In this document: piece by piece, positions 7,928 to 16,010 of the stretch
Layout: each line of letters begins with the position of its first letter
Position numbering within the stretch: the stretch's first letter is position 1
NCBI GenBank assembly: GCA_947478725.1
Contig: CANJWZ010000011.1
Location: 40,687 to 104,686 of the forward strand
Length of the DNA: 64,000 nucleotides
Source of the DNA: Comamonadaceae bacterium
GTDB lineage: Bacteria > Pseudomonadota > Gammaproteobacteria > Burkholderiales > Burkholderiaceae_C
Direction of reading: 5' to 3'
Position numbers and translations under genes: made by a program
The notes under the pieces: model-generated
Databases searched by the model: none
What the model was told of the DNA's origin: nothing
The model's input: only the letters and a program-made list of their open reading frames with translations

Positions 7928-8887
7928 TCAGTACCGCGTCTGCGACAGTTCTGCAAATAATTCGCTATATAAACGATAGCGATTAACGCTTATATTTATG
8001 GGTCCTGCGCCCGACTTAAGCTCTGAAATCACGCCACATCCAGGTTCATGCAAGTGCGTGCAGTTGTAGAACTTGCAGTTTTGCGCATGCGCTTTGAAGT
8101 CTGGCATCAATTGCGCAAGTTGCATAGGCTCAATGTGGTTCAGACCAAACTCCTGAAAGCCTGGCGAATCAATGATTGCTGCAGTGCGCGCTGCGTCGAT
8201 CCAATACAGCGTTGTGCTGGTGGTGGTGTGCTTGCCAGAATTTAGGGCCCGCGAGATTTCTGCCGTCAGCACCTTGGCCTTCGGTACGAGCAGGTTGGTC
8301 AAACTGCTTTTGCCCGAGCCTGATGGCCCCAGCACCAAGGTTTTTTTACCTTCAAGCAGAGCCATCAACCGATCGGTTTGCGCGGTGTCTACAGCCCTGT
8401 CCGGCTCTGGCTTGATAGCCAGTGGCAGCATCTGGTAGCCCATCGCCCGGTAGGGTGAGAGCTTGGTCCAGGCTCTGCCAAACGGTTCAGCCAAATCACT
8501 TTTATTCAGCGCAACGATGGGCGTGATGCCAGCTGCTTCAGCGGCAATCAGCGCGCGCGTCAGTTGACTTTCCGAAAATTCAGGGTCCGCCGCAATCAGT
8601 ATCAGTATCTGATCCAAATTGGCCGCAAACGACTTGGTTCGCAGCTCGTCCTGGCGATAAAAAACGTTGCTGCGTTCGTCAATTTTTTCAATCGTCCCCT
8701 CGTCCTCGCTCGGCAGCCAGCGCACCTCGTCGCCGACCAGCGCCTGGCCTTTTTTACCGCGCGGGTGGCAAATGATGCGTTGGCCGTCAGCAGTTTCAAC
8801 CAGCACATGCCGGCCAAAACCTGCCACGACCAGACCTTGCTGCATGCCCGCTGAGGAGGTATTTGCCGGGTGTTGAAATTTACTCAA
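7928..8887 (-). CDS. rsgA: Ribosome small-subunit-dependent GTPase A
   Basis: The 319-residue protein has the circularly permuted GTPase order: G4 ALNKSDL near residue 151, then G1 GPSGSGKSSL near 193, then G3 DSPGF near 241. An N-terminal OB fold (residues about 18-85) precedes it and a zinc knuckle follows (C-N-CTHLHEPGC near 276-285). RsgA checks late 30S assembly. Its ATG overlaps the stop of phhB by 4 bp, so rsgA is translationally coupled as the third gene of an M48 protease-phhB-rsgA operon. Confidence 0.95.
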   Translation of the reverse strand: MSKFQHPANTSSAGMQQGLVVAGFGRHVLVETADGQRIICHPRGKKGQALVGDEVRWLPSEDEGTIEKIDERSNVFYRQDELRTKSFAANLDQILILIAADPEFSESQLTRALIAAEAAGITPIVALNKSDLAEPFGRAWTKLSPYRAMGYQMLPLAIKPEPDRAVDTAQTDRLMALLEGKKTLVLGPSGSGKSSLTNLLVPKAKVLTAEISRALNSGKHTTTSTTLYWIDAARTAAIIDSPGFQEFGLNHIEPMQLAQLMPDFKAHAQNCKFYNCTHLHEPGCGVISELKSGAGPINISVNRYRLYSELFAELSQTRY

Positions 8888-9204
8888 GTGAGCAGCGCGT
8901 CAGCTTTTGATGCGCAAAAAAAGTCGCTGACTGAAATGCCCTTCACATCGTGGGTGTTAAAGCGCACGGTGCATTTGCTGAAGCTCACTGTCAGGTCTGG
9001 GTGGTGGTTTTCTGCATTGGCAATAAAGGCCAGGGCATTCACAAACCCAATCGTTTCGTGATAGTTTTTAAACGCGTAGGTTTTCTCTAGCGCACCGTCT
9101 ATCAGCCGCCAGCCCAGGGCCTGCTCGCCATTGAGCTTGCTCAGTTGCGTCACTATTTCAGTGGCGCTCAGGGCTTTGCGGTTGTTGTGAATCGGGTTGC
9201 TCAT
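8884..9204 (-). CDS. phhB: 4a-hydroxytetrahydrobiopterin dehydratase
   Basis: The 106-residue protein matches pterin-4a-carbinolamine dehydratase: the core KTYAFKNYHETIGFVNALAF is followed by NAENHHPDLTVSFSKCTVRF, which has the EnHHPdl catalytic motif. It recycles the pterin cofactor of phenylalanine hydroxylase. No phhA is in this window. It overlaps the genes on both sides by 4 bp, so it is the middle gene of a tightly coupled three-gene operon. Confidence 0.93.
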   Translation of the reverse strand: MSNPIHNNRKALSATEIVTQLSKLNGEQALGWRLIDGALEKTYAFKNYHETIGFVNALAFIANAENHHPDLTVSFSKCTVRFNTHDVKGISVSDFFCASKADALLT

Positions 9205-10484
9205 GCTGTGCCTCCGGCGCGGTTCATCCGCGACAGGCGTTCAGACGCAGGCGGGTGCGAGTAATAAAATTTCACAAATACCGGGTCGGGTGTCAGCGTG
9301 CTGGCGTTGTCCTGGTACAGCTTGAGCAGGGCGCTTTGTAAATCCTTGCCATCGGTTTGCGCCACCGCATAGGCATCGGCTTCAAACTCATGCTTGCGCG
9401 AAAACTGCGCAAAAATGGGCGATATAAAAAAACTGAACAGCGGCACGACCAGCATGAACAGCAGCAGCGCCAGCGCATCATTGCCACCGTTCAAATTGGG
9501 TCTGACGCCCAGTCCGGTATAAAACCAGACTTGCGATGACAACCAGCCCAGCAGCGCAAAGCCCACCAGACTCATTGCAAACATACCGATGATGCGTTTG
9601 ATGATGTGCTTGTGCTTGAAGTGACCCAATTCGTGGGCCAGCACGGCATCGACTTCAGCCGGGCTGAGCTGCTTGAGCAGCGTGTCGTAAAACACCACGC
9701 GCTTGGCCGCACCAAAGCCGGTAAAGTAAGCATTGGCGTGGGCTGAACGCTTGCTGCCGTCCATCACAAACAAGCCCTTGGCGGCAAAGCCGCAGCGCTG
9801 CATCAGAGTCGTGACGCGCGCTTTTAAGGTTTCGTCCTCAAGGGGTTTGAACTTGTTAAACAGCGGTGCAATCACGGTAGGGTATAGCACCAGTACCAGC
9901 AGGTTAAAGCCCATCCAGGCACACCATGCCCACAGCCACCACAGGCTGCCCGCACTGCTCATCAACCACAGGATCAACGCGACAATGGGCAAGCCAATCA
10001 CTGCGCCCACCACGACGCCCTTGACCGCGTCTGTCAGCCACAAAGCGAATGTCATTTTGTTAAATCCAAAGCGCTCTTCAATCTTGAAAGTGCTGTACAG
10101 CGTGAAAGGCAAGTCCAGCAGGCCGCTGATCAGCGCGAACCCGGCCAGTAGCGCCAACTGCGGGACCAGGCTGCCGTAGCTGGCCAAAGAGGTCGAGTTG
10201 ATGGCCTGATTCAGTGCATCAATGCCGCCCAGAAGTGTCCAGCCCAGCAGCAAGGCCGCACCAAAGGCCATTTCTAACAAACCAAAACGCGCCTTGGTGA
10301 TGGTGTAGCTAGCGGCCTTTTGATGCGATGCCAGCGAGATGGTGGCGGCAAAGGCAGCAGGTACTGCGCTGCGGTTTTGCGCCACATGGCGAATTTGCCG
10401 TGTCGCCAAATAAAACCTCACCAGCAAGCCCACGACAAGCACGGCAGCAAATACGAGCGTGAAAACGAAAGAATAATTGAGCAT
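9201..10484 (-). CDS. M48-family membrane metallopeptidase (STE24/CAAX-protease-like)
   Basis: The roughly 427-residue protein has several transmembrane segments, the zinc site HELGHFKHKH (HExxH) near residue 279 and the third ligand in FEADAYAV about 75 residues later. This is the architecture of Ste24p-like intramembrane zinc proteases, which in bacteria degrade membrane proteins. I use the ATG at 10484; a TTG codon directly before it is also possible. No clear Shine-Dalgarno is visible. It leads the operon with phhB and rsgA and is divergent from orn. Confidence 0.92.
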   Translation of the reverse strand: MLNYSFVFTLVFAAVLVVGLLVRFYLATRQIRHVAQNRSAVPAAFAATISLASHQKAASYTITKARFGLLEMAFGAALLLGWTLLGGIDALNQAINSTSLASYGSLVPQLALLAGFALISGLLDLPFTLYSTFKIEERFGFNKMTFALWLTDAVKGVVVGAVIGLPIVALILWLMSSAGSLWWLWAWCAWMGFNLLVLVLYPTVIAPLFNKFKPLEDETLKARVTTLMQRCGFAAKGLFVMDGSKRSAHANAYFTGFGAAKRVVFYDTLLKQLSPAEVDAVLAHELGHFKHKHIIKRIIGMFAMSLVGFALLGWLSSQVWFYTGLGVRPNLNGGNDALALLLFMLVVPLFSFFISPIFAQFSRKHEFEADAYAVAQTDGKDLQSALLKLYQDNASTLTPDPVFVKFYYSHPPASERLSRMNRAGGTA

Positions 10485-10518
10485 CAAGGGAGTTTAGGCC
10501 ATCAGCGAGAATAGTGTG

Positions 10519-11082
10519 ATGACAGACACTGAAACACAACTCAAGAAGTCCGATCAAAACCTCGTCTGGCTGGACTGCGAAATGACCGGCCTGGACCCCG
10601 AAAAAGAGCGTTTGATCGAGATCGCCATCATTGTCACTGGCCCCCAGCTCACCCCGCGTATTGAAGGCCCTGTTCTGGCCATCCACCAGCCGGATGAGGT
10701 ACTTGACCTGATGGACAAGTGGAACAAAGGCACGCACGGCAGAAGTGGCTTGATCGACAAGGTCAAGGCCAGCACCATCACAGACGCGGATGCCGAAGCC
10801 CAAATCCTCGCTTTCATTGCACAGTACGTGCCCAAAGGCGTTTCTCCCCTGTGCGGCAACACCATTAGCCAGGACCGGCGCTTTCTGGTCAAGTACATGC
10901 CCAAGCTGGAGGCCTACCTGCATTACCGCAACATCGACGTCAGCACCTTCAAGGAACTTGCCAAACGCTGGCGTCCCGAGGTGTACAACGCGTTTAAAAA
11001 GCAACAAAAACACACGGCACTGGCCGATGTGCATGAGTCAATTGATGAGCTAGAGCATTACCGGACTCACTTTTTGAAGTGA
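10519..11082 (+). CDS. orn: Oligoribonuclease
   Basis: The 187-residue DEDDh exonuclease begins with [20 protein letters not shown] (DxE motif), contains [12 protein letters not shown] in the middle and the late [14 protein letters not shown] (HxxxxD) motif. Orn degrades RNA dinucleotides including pGpG from c-di-GMP breakdown. The ATG at 10519 follows a GTG codon that is also in frame; I prefer the ATG. It stands alone, divergent from the M48 protease gene, with the helicase leader downstream. Confidence 0.97.
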   Translation: MTDTETQLKKSDQNLVWLDCEMTGLDPEKERLIEIAIIVTGPQLTPRIEGPVLAIHQPDEVLDLMDKWNKGTHGRSGLIDKVKASTITDADAEAQILAFIAQYVPKGVSPLCGNTISQDRRFLVKYMPKLEAYLHYRNIDVSTFKELAKRWRPEVYNAFKKQQKHTALADVHESIDELEHYRTHFLK

Positions 11083-11149
11083 TCCAGGGATCAATCTAGC
11101 CGCTCATCGTTTCAAAAAAGCAAACCCCCAGTACAAACCCTTAAGCTGT

Positions 11150-11167
11150 GCTATAATCAGAGGCTTG
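11150..11167 (+). promoter_or_regulatory. DEAD-box helicase promoter
   Basis: TATAAT at 11152-11157 lies in GCTATAATCAGAGGCTTG, two mismatches from the shared rpsP/rplS promoter block. It implies a 5' leader of about 230 nt before the helicase ATG. In that leader ATGGTT (11279-11284) can pair with AACCAT (11296-11301). Confidence 0.55.
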
Positions 11168-11299
11168 GCTCAGCACACGGGTGCGAACCATTTGTACATC
11201 TACCTCACACTTGTGGACTCTTCTTGATAGGGTCACCGTCTCGGGCAAATTCTTTGACCTGACTCGCATATTCGTTTGATGGTTGATGTTTTATTAACC

Positions 11300-11401
11300 A
11301 TGAACGAAGCGGCCCGCAACAGCGGGGCGTGCAAGTTCTTCTGCGCCATGCTTTTACTTATAGCAGCGGCGGGGATGATTAGTGAGAAAAAACATGACTG
11401 A
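11300..11401 (+). CDS. Possible leader peptide overlapping the helicase start
   Basis: An ATG at 11300 opens a 33-codon frame with a hydrophobic middle (CAMLLLIAAAGMI) and a charged end (SEKKHD). It ends at TGA 11399-11401, overlapping the first codons of the helicase gene in another frame. The arrangement would allow translational coupling. There is no Shine-Dalgarno, and the ATG lies in the right arm of a small leader hairpin, so this may be chance. Confidence 0.22.
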   Translation: MNEAARNSGACKFFCAMLLLIAAAGMISEKKHD

Positions 11402-13355
11402 CTCTTTTGAGGCTCGCGGTGACTCGTTTGCCGAAACAAACTTTGACGCTGAAAATACCGGCGCATCCGACCTTTCAAACGCGCCTGACTTCACTGATGC
11501 GCCTGGCGTGCTGGAAACATCTCTGGATGCCATCGCTCCTGAGCCCAACGGCTTTGTAAAACTGGGCCTGGCCAAAGAGCTGCTGCAAGCTGTCGCAGAC
11601 ATGGGCTTTACCCAGCCCACGGCGGTGCAAATGGCAACCATCCCCAAGGCCATGCAGGCGCTAGATGATGAGAACGCAGACAAGAAAGCAAAGTTCACCG
11701 ATCTGCTGGTGTCCAGCCAGACCGGTAGCGGCAAGACCGCTGCGTTTTTGTTGCCCGTGCTGCACACGCTTTTGAAACAGCAAGAGCAAGCCGAGCGTGA
11801 TGAGCGTGCCGAGTTTGAACGCTTGTCTGCCGAGGCGATTGCCCGCGGCGAGGCACCAGCCAAAAAGCCAAAGCGCAAAGACCCGACCAACATGCGCAAC
11901 TTCAAAGCCGCCACCCCCGGCGCGCTGATTTTGTGCCCCACACGTGAGCTGGCTCAGCAAGTTTGTGCTGACGCGATTGACCTGGTGCGCCATTGCCGTG
12001 GCTTGCGCATTGCCAACGTGGTCGGCGGCATTCCTTACCAGTTGCAAATTGCCAAGCTGCAAAACGCCAACCTGGTGGTTGCCACGCCCGGCCGTTTGCT
12101 TGATTTGCAGCGCAGCATGCAAATCAAACTCGACCAGGTTCAGTTCCTGGTGGTGGACGAAGCTGACCGCATGCTTGACCTCGGCTTTGCCGATGACCTG
12201 ACCGAAGTCAACCAGCTGACGATTGAGCGCAAGCAGACCATGATGTTCAGCGCCACCTTTGCGCCGCGCATCATGCAACTGGCCACGCGAGTGATGCGCC
12301 AGCCGCAGCGCGTTGAGATTGACTCGCCACATGAAAAACATGCATCCATCACCCAGGCACTGCACTGGGCTGACAACATGACGCACAAGCGCAAGCTGCT
12401 CGACCACCTGCTGCGCGACACCACGATCAACCAGGCGATCGTGTTTGCCTGCACGCAGGTTGAATGCGATGGCTTGGCCAATGATTTGGTGCAAGACGGC
12501 TTTAGCGCGGTGGCCTTACACGGTGCGCTGGGCCAGGGCCTGCGCAACCGCCGCTTGATGGCTTTCCGCGATGGCCGTGTACAGGTGCTGGTGGCAACCG
12601 ACGTTGCTGCTCGTGGCTTGGATGTGCCCACGATTACCCACGTGATCAACTACGGCTTGCCAATGAAGGCTGAGGACTACGTGCACCGCATTGGCCGCAC
12701 AGGCCGTGCTGGCCGTGAAGGCAATGCCATCACGATTGCAGAGTTTCGTGACCGCCGCAAGATCCAGGACATTGAGCACTACTCGCAGCAAAACCTCAAA
12801 GCCAGCGTGATTGCTGGCCTGGAGCCGCAGCAGCGTTTTGCGCCCACGTCTGATCGCCCACGCGGTAACTTTGGTGGCCGTGATGACCGGGGCGGCCCAC
12901 GCGGCAACTTTGGCGCGAATTCTGGTGGGGGCGGCTATGCTGGCCGCAAGCCGGCTGGCGGCGGTTTTAATGCCGGCGGTGGTGACCGCAATTTTGGCGG
13001 TGATCGCGGCGGTAACTTCCAGGGGCGCCCAGCGCCGCAAGGCGGCTACGCAGACCGCAGCGGCTTCAATGACCGTGGCCCACGCCGCGATGACAACGGT
13101 GGCAATTTTGCGCCGCAAGAGCAACGCAGTTTTGCTCCGCGCGAAGACCGCAACTTTGCGCCTCGCCAAGAGCGTTCGTTTGCACCACGCAACGATTCAT
13201 TCGCACCACGCGGTGATGGCTTCGCTTCACGCGGTGAGGGCTTTGCGCCCAAGCCTGCGTTTGCCAAGCCCGCATTCGCCAAGCCAGCCGGCAAGGTGTT
13301 TGTGCCTCGTGATGCCGCCAAGAAAGCGGCCAAGTTTTCAAAGGCGCGTGACTGA
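11394..13355 (+). CDS. DEAD-box ATP-dependent RNA helicase with long RGG/FAPR tail
   Basis: The 653-residue protein has the full DEAD-box set: Q-motif region (GFTQPTAVQ), motif I SSQTGSGKT at about 107-115, DEAD at 255-258, SAT at 286-288 and HRIGRTGR near 426. An acidic N-terminal extension of about 50 residues precedes the core. A charged insert (about residues 125-175) lies between motifs I and Ia. The last 170 residues are low-complexity: first Gly/Arg-rich, then repeats of the type FAPR. Such tails bind RNA and can drive condensation. The long leader suggests post-transcriptional, perhaps cold-linked, control. RhlE-like is the best label. GTG at 11382 is an alternative start. Confidence 0.93.
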   Translation: MTDSFEARGDSFAETNFDAENTGASDLSNAPDFTDAPGVLETSLDAIAPEPNGFVKLGLAKELLQAVADMGFTQPTAVQMATIPKAMQALDDENADKKAKFTDLLVSSQTGSGKTAAFLLPVLHTLLKQQEQAERDERAEFERLSAEAIARGEAPAKKPKRKDPTNMRNFKAATPGALILCPTRELAQQVCADAIDLVRHCRGLRIANVVGGIPYQLQIAKLQNANLVVATPGRLLDLQRSMQIKLDQVQFLVVDEADRMLDLGFADDLTEVNQLTIERKQTMMFSATFAPRIMQLATRVMRQPQRVEIDSPHEKHASITQALHWADNMTHKRKLLDHLLRDTTINQAIVFACTQVECDGLANDLVQDGFSAVALHGALGQGLRNRRLMAFRDGRVQVLVATDVAARGLDVPTITHVINYGLPMKAEDYVHRIGRTGRAGREGNAITIAEFRDRRKIQDIEHYSQQNLKASVIAGLEPQQRFAPTSDRPRGNFGGRDDRGGPRGNFGANSGGGGYAGRKPAGGGFNAGGGDRNFGGDRGGNFQGRPAPQGGYADRSGFNDRGPRRDDNGGNFAPQEQRSFAPREDRNFAPRQERSFAPRNDSFAPRGDGFASRGEGFAPKPAFAKPAFAKPAGKVFVPRDAAKKAAKFSKARD

Positions 13356-13390
13356 TCAAGCGACATGAGCTTTGCGGCTGTGCCGCAAAA

Positions 13391-13428
13391 AAGCCGCGAC
13401 AGACCTGATGGTTTGTCGCGGCTTTTTT
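13391..13428. terminator. Bidirectional terminator between helicase and D-aminoacylase genes
   Basis: AAGCCGCGACA (13391-13401) pairs with TGTCGCGGCTT (13414-13424) around a 12-base loop. A T-run follows on the plus strand and an A-run precedes, so it can stop transcripts from both converging genes. Confidence 0.9.
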
Positions 13429-13442
13429 CTTTTCGCCAGCAA

Positions 13443-15128
13443 CTATGTCGACGCAAACTCCGTCAACAACTTGCCAGCCAGTGGTGGTTTTGCCAGCATA
13501 CCCTGGCTATCTGCCACCTGCTGGCCGTTCACCCACACACCGTGCACGCCCAGCGCATCGGTTGTTAGCCGGGCTGCGCCGCCAGGCAGGTCAAACACGC
13601 GGCGCTTCGGGCCGCGGCCTACGGTTTCTGGGTCAAACAGCAGCAGGTCAGCCGCCATACCTTCTTTGATCATGCCTCGGTCGGTCATGCCGAAGATGCT
13701 GGCGGGTTGCGATGTCAGGCGGCGAGTGGCTTCTTGCAGGCTCATGGCTTTTAAATCACGCACCCAGTGACCCAGCAAGTGCAGACCAAAACCGGCGTCA
13801 TTGAAAAAAGTCAAGTGTGCACCGGCATCACTGAGCGACACAAGGCTGTGCGGGTGCTTGAGCATCTGGCCCACGGCCTCTGTGTCGCTGTTCAGCAACT
13901 GGGCGGTAAACACGGTTTGCAGGTCTTCAGCCAAGGCTAAATCCAGCATCACATCCAGCGGGTCGCGTGACTGTTCTTTCGCAATCTCAGCCACGGTGCG
14001 CTGCTCGAGCAATATATTCGTAGGTAACGATGTCTCCACCACATGCACCTTGTCCCACTCACCGTTAAACAGGCGAAAGGTCGTCGGCGCTGCAATCTCA
14101 TCGCGCACCGATTGCCTGAACGCCCGGTCTTTCAGGACCGTCTTCAGAGCCTCGCCTTGCAGGCCCAGTGCTGGCTTCCAGCTTTGCAAGCCTTCTACGG
14201 GGTAGGGGGATGCCAGAGTGAAGTCCATCGTCAAGGGGCAGCAAGACACCTGGCCAATCAGGCGCTGGCCGCGTGTGTTGGCTTCAAGAATTTGATTCAG
14301 GTCTTTGAAGACTGCTTGCGGGTTGGTGCTGTTGTGCAGCAGCGCGGCAATCATCACGGGCCGGCCTGACTGCTTGGCCATACTTTCTAAAAAAGGCACG
14401 GGCATTTGCCCGCCTTTGGTCACCATGTACACGCCAGTGCCGCGTTCACCCATGGCTGTGATCAGCGCCATCATCTCCGCATCACTGGCCAGTCGCGATG
14501 GCATGGGCAAGCCGCCTTCTCCGTTGTGCGCTGGGCTGGTGCTGCTGGCAAAACCGACAGCGCCTGCAGCCATCGCGTCCCTGACGATGGTTTGCATCTG
14601 TTCAATTTCATGCGGTGTTGCTTCACGCCTTGAGGCGTCTGCACCCATCACCCAGGTGCGTACCGACGAATGGCCAATGTAGGCGGCGGTATTGACCACA
14701 CAGCCTTTGCTGCGCAGCATCGCCAGATATTCGTCAAAGGTTTCAAAGCCCCAGTCGATGCCGCTTTTAAGAACCTCAAGCGACATGCCTTCGACCTGCG
14801 TCAGGTTGCGCATCGTCATGTCGCGGTCAGCCGGCTTGCAGGGGGCGATGGTAAAGCCGCAGTTGCCAATCACGGCGGTTGTGACGCCCAGTGCGGGTGA
14901 GGGTTTGAGCGTCGCGTCCCAGGTGATTTGCGCATCAAAATGGGTGTGGCTGTCGATGATGCCAGGCATCAGTGCCAAGCCTGTGCCATCAATGATATGG
15001 CTTGCATTACCAGGTAAATTTGAGCCTACAGCCCTTATTTTATGAGCGCTAACTGCTACGTCTTTGATAGCGGGCTCGGCACCCGAACCGTCATACAGCA
15101 ACGCGCCTTTGATCAGCAAGTCGTCCAT
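13443..15128 (-). CDS. N-acyl-D-amino-acid deacylase family amidohydrolase
   Basis: The 561-residue protein shows the D-aminoacylase layout: an N-terminal beta strand domain with IIDGTGLALMPGIIDSHTHFD (HxH metal site near residue 62), GNCGFTIAPCKP about 40 residues later (the conserved metal-binding Cys), AYIGHSSVR near 147, and a C-terminal GMAADLLLFDPETV. The family removes acyl groups from N-acyl-D-amino acids or acts on related amides and ureas. It is the last gene of a minus-strand cluster with two dehydrogenases, a PhyH oxygenase and a GntR regulator. Part of its 5' end (about 15021-15073) resembles a dispersed repeat found elsewhere in the window. Confidence 0.85.
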   Translation of the reverse strand: MDDLLIKGALLYDGSGAEPAIKDVAVSAHKIRAVGSNLPGNASHIIDGTGLALMPGIIDSHTHFDAQITWDATLKPSPALGVTTAVIGNCGFTIAPCKPADRDMTMRNLTQVEGMSLEVLKSGIDWGFETFDEYLAMLRSKGCVVNTAAYIGHSSVRTWVMGADASRREATPHEIEQMQTIVRDAMAAGAVGFASSTSPAHNGEGGLPMPSRLASDAEMMALITAMGERGTGVYMVTKGGQMPVPFLESMAKQSGRPVMIAALLHNSTNPQAVFKDLNQILEANTRGQRLIGQVSCCPLTMDFTLASPYPVEGLQSWKPALGLQGEALKTVLKDRAFRQSVRDEIAAPTTFRLFNGEWDKVHVVETSLPTNILLEQRTVAEIAKEQSRDPLDVMLDLALAEDLQTVFTAQLLNSDTEAVGQMLKHPHSLVSLSDAGAHLTFFNDAGFGLHLLGHWVRDLKAMSLQEATRRLTSQPASIFGMTDRGMIKEGMAADLLLFDPETVGRGPKRRVFDLPGGAARLTTDALGVHGVWVNGQQVADSQGMLAKPPLAGKLLTEFAST

Positions 15129-15140
15129 CTTTGCGTCTTT

Positions 15141-16010
15141 CTATTGCATACCGTTGCGGTTGGCCAGCTCTACAAAAAGACCCGCGTGATCCAGGTCGCT
15201 CAGCCCGTGCTCAATGCCGTCGGCGTAAAGCTTTTCAAACAGAGCCGTCACCGGTGCCGCAAAACCGATTTCCTGCGCAGTGGCCAGTGCATTGCGCATG
15301 TCCTTGAGCTGGATGCTCATGCGCGCGCGTGGTGCAAAGTCGCGCTCGACCATGCGCTGGCCGTGCACCTGCAAAATACGGCTGTCGGCAAAGCCGCCGG
15401 TGATCGCTTCTTTGACTTTGGCCATGTCGGCACCGCCGCGTTGGGTAAACAGCAGCGCCTCGGCCACGGCGCCGATGGTGATGCCCACGATCATCTGGTT
15501 GGCCAGTTTGGTGAGCTGGCCACTGCCATGCGGGCCCACATGCGTGGCACGGCCAAAGTGCGCGAACACCGGCTGTGCCCGTTCAAAATCGGCCGCCTTG
15601 CCGCCCACCATGATGACCAGTTTGCCGTCTTCAGCGCCCGCCACGCCGCCCGACACCGGGGCGTCAAGATGGGCAATGCCGAGCGCACCCAACCGGGCCG
15701 CGTGGTCGCGTGCTTCGCGTGGTTTGATCGAGGCCATGTCAATCAGCAGCGCACCTGGCTTCATCGCTTCGGCCACGCCTTGGTTAAACAGCACGTCCTC
15801 AACCACCGGGCCACTTTCCAGCATGCTGACCACGATGTCTGCACTTTTGACGGCCAGGCTTGCTTGCAGGTGCACTGTCGCGCCTAGTGCTGCCAGGCTG
15901 TCTGCCTTGCCCGGCGAGCGGTTCCATACGCTGATGCTGTGCCCTGAGGCACACAGCCGCTGGCTCATGGGCAAACCCATGTTTCCTAAACCGAGTACGG
16001 TGATCTTCAT
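15141..16010 (-). CDS. 3-hydroxyisobutyrate dehydrogenase-family NAD(P) oxidoreductase
   Basis: The 289-residue protein starts MKITVLGLGNMGLPMSQRL (Rossmann GxGxMG), and has the substrate-binding DAPVSGGVAGAEDGKL (DxPVSGG) and the catalytic-lysine region GSGQLTKLANQM. This beta-hydroxyacid dehydrogenase family oxidises 3-hydroxyisobutyrate, tartronate semialdehyde and similar acids. Its ATG overlaps the stop of the upstream SAF-domain oxidoreductase by 4 bp, so the two are coupled. The substrate presumably belongs to the same unknown pathway as its neighbours. Confidence 0.9.
   Translation of the reverse strand: MKITVLGLGNMGLPMSQRLCASGHSISVWNRSPGKADSLAALGATVHLQASLAVKSADIVVSMLESGPVVEDVLFNQGVAEAMKPGALLIDMASIKPREARDHAARLGALGIAHLDAPVSGGVAGAEDGKLVIMVGGKAADFERAQPVFAHFGRATHVGPHGSGQLTKLANQMIVGITIGAVAEALLFTQRGGADMAKVKEAITGGFADSRILQVHGQRMVERDFAPRARMSIQLKDMRNALATAQEIGFAAPVTALFEKLYADGIEHGLSDLDHAGLFVELANRNGMQ

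Noticed and set aside
12516..13169. Long minus-strand open frames under the helicase tail
   Set aside because: They mirror the GC-rich low-complexity repeats of the real gene and have no start signals or family match.
12814..13355. Possible CRISPR or DNA repeat array in the helicase tail
   Set aside because: The repeats are protein-level FAPR units of variable DNA sequence and spacing, in frame with the helicase.
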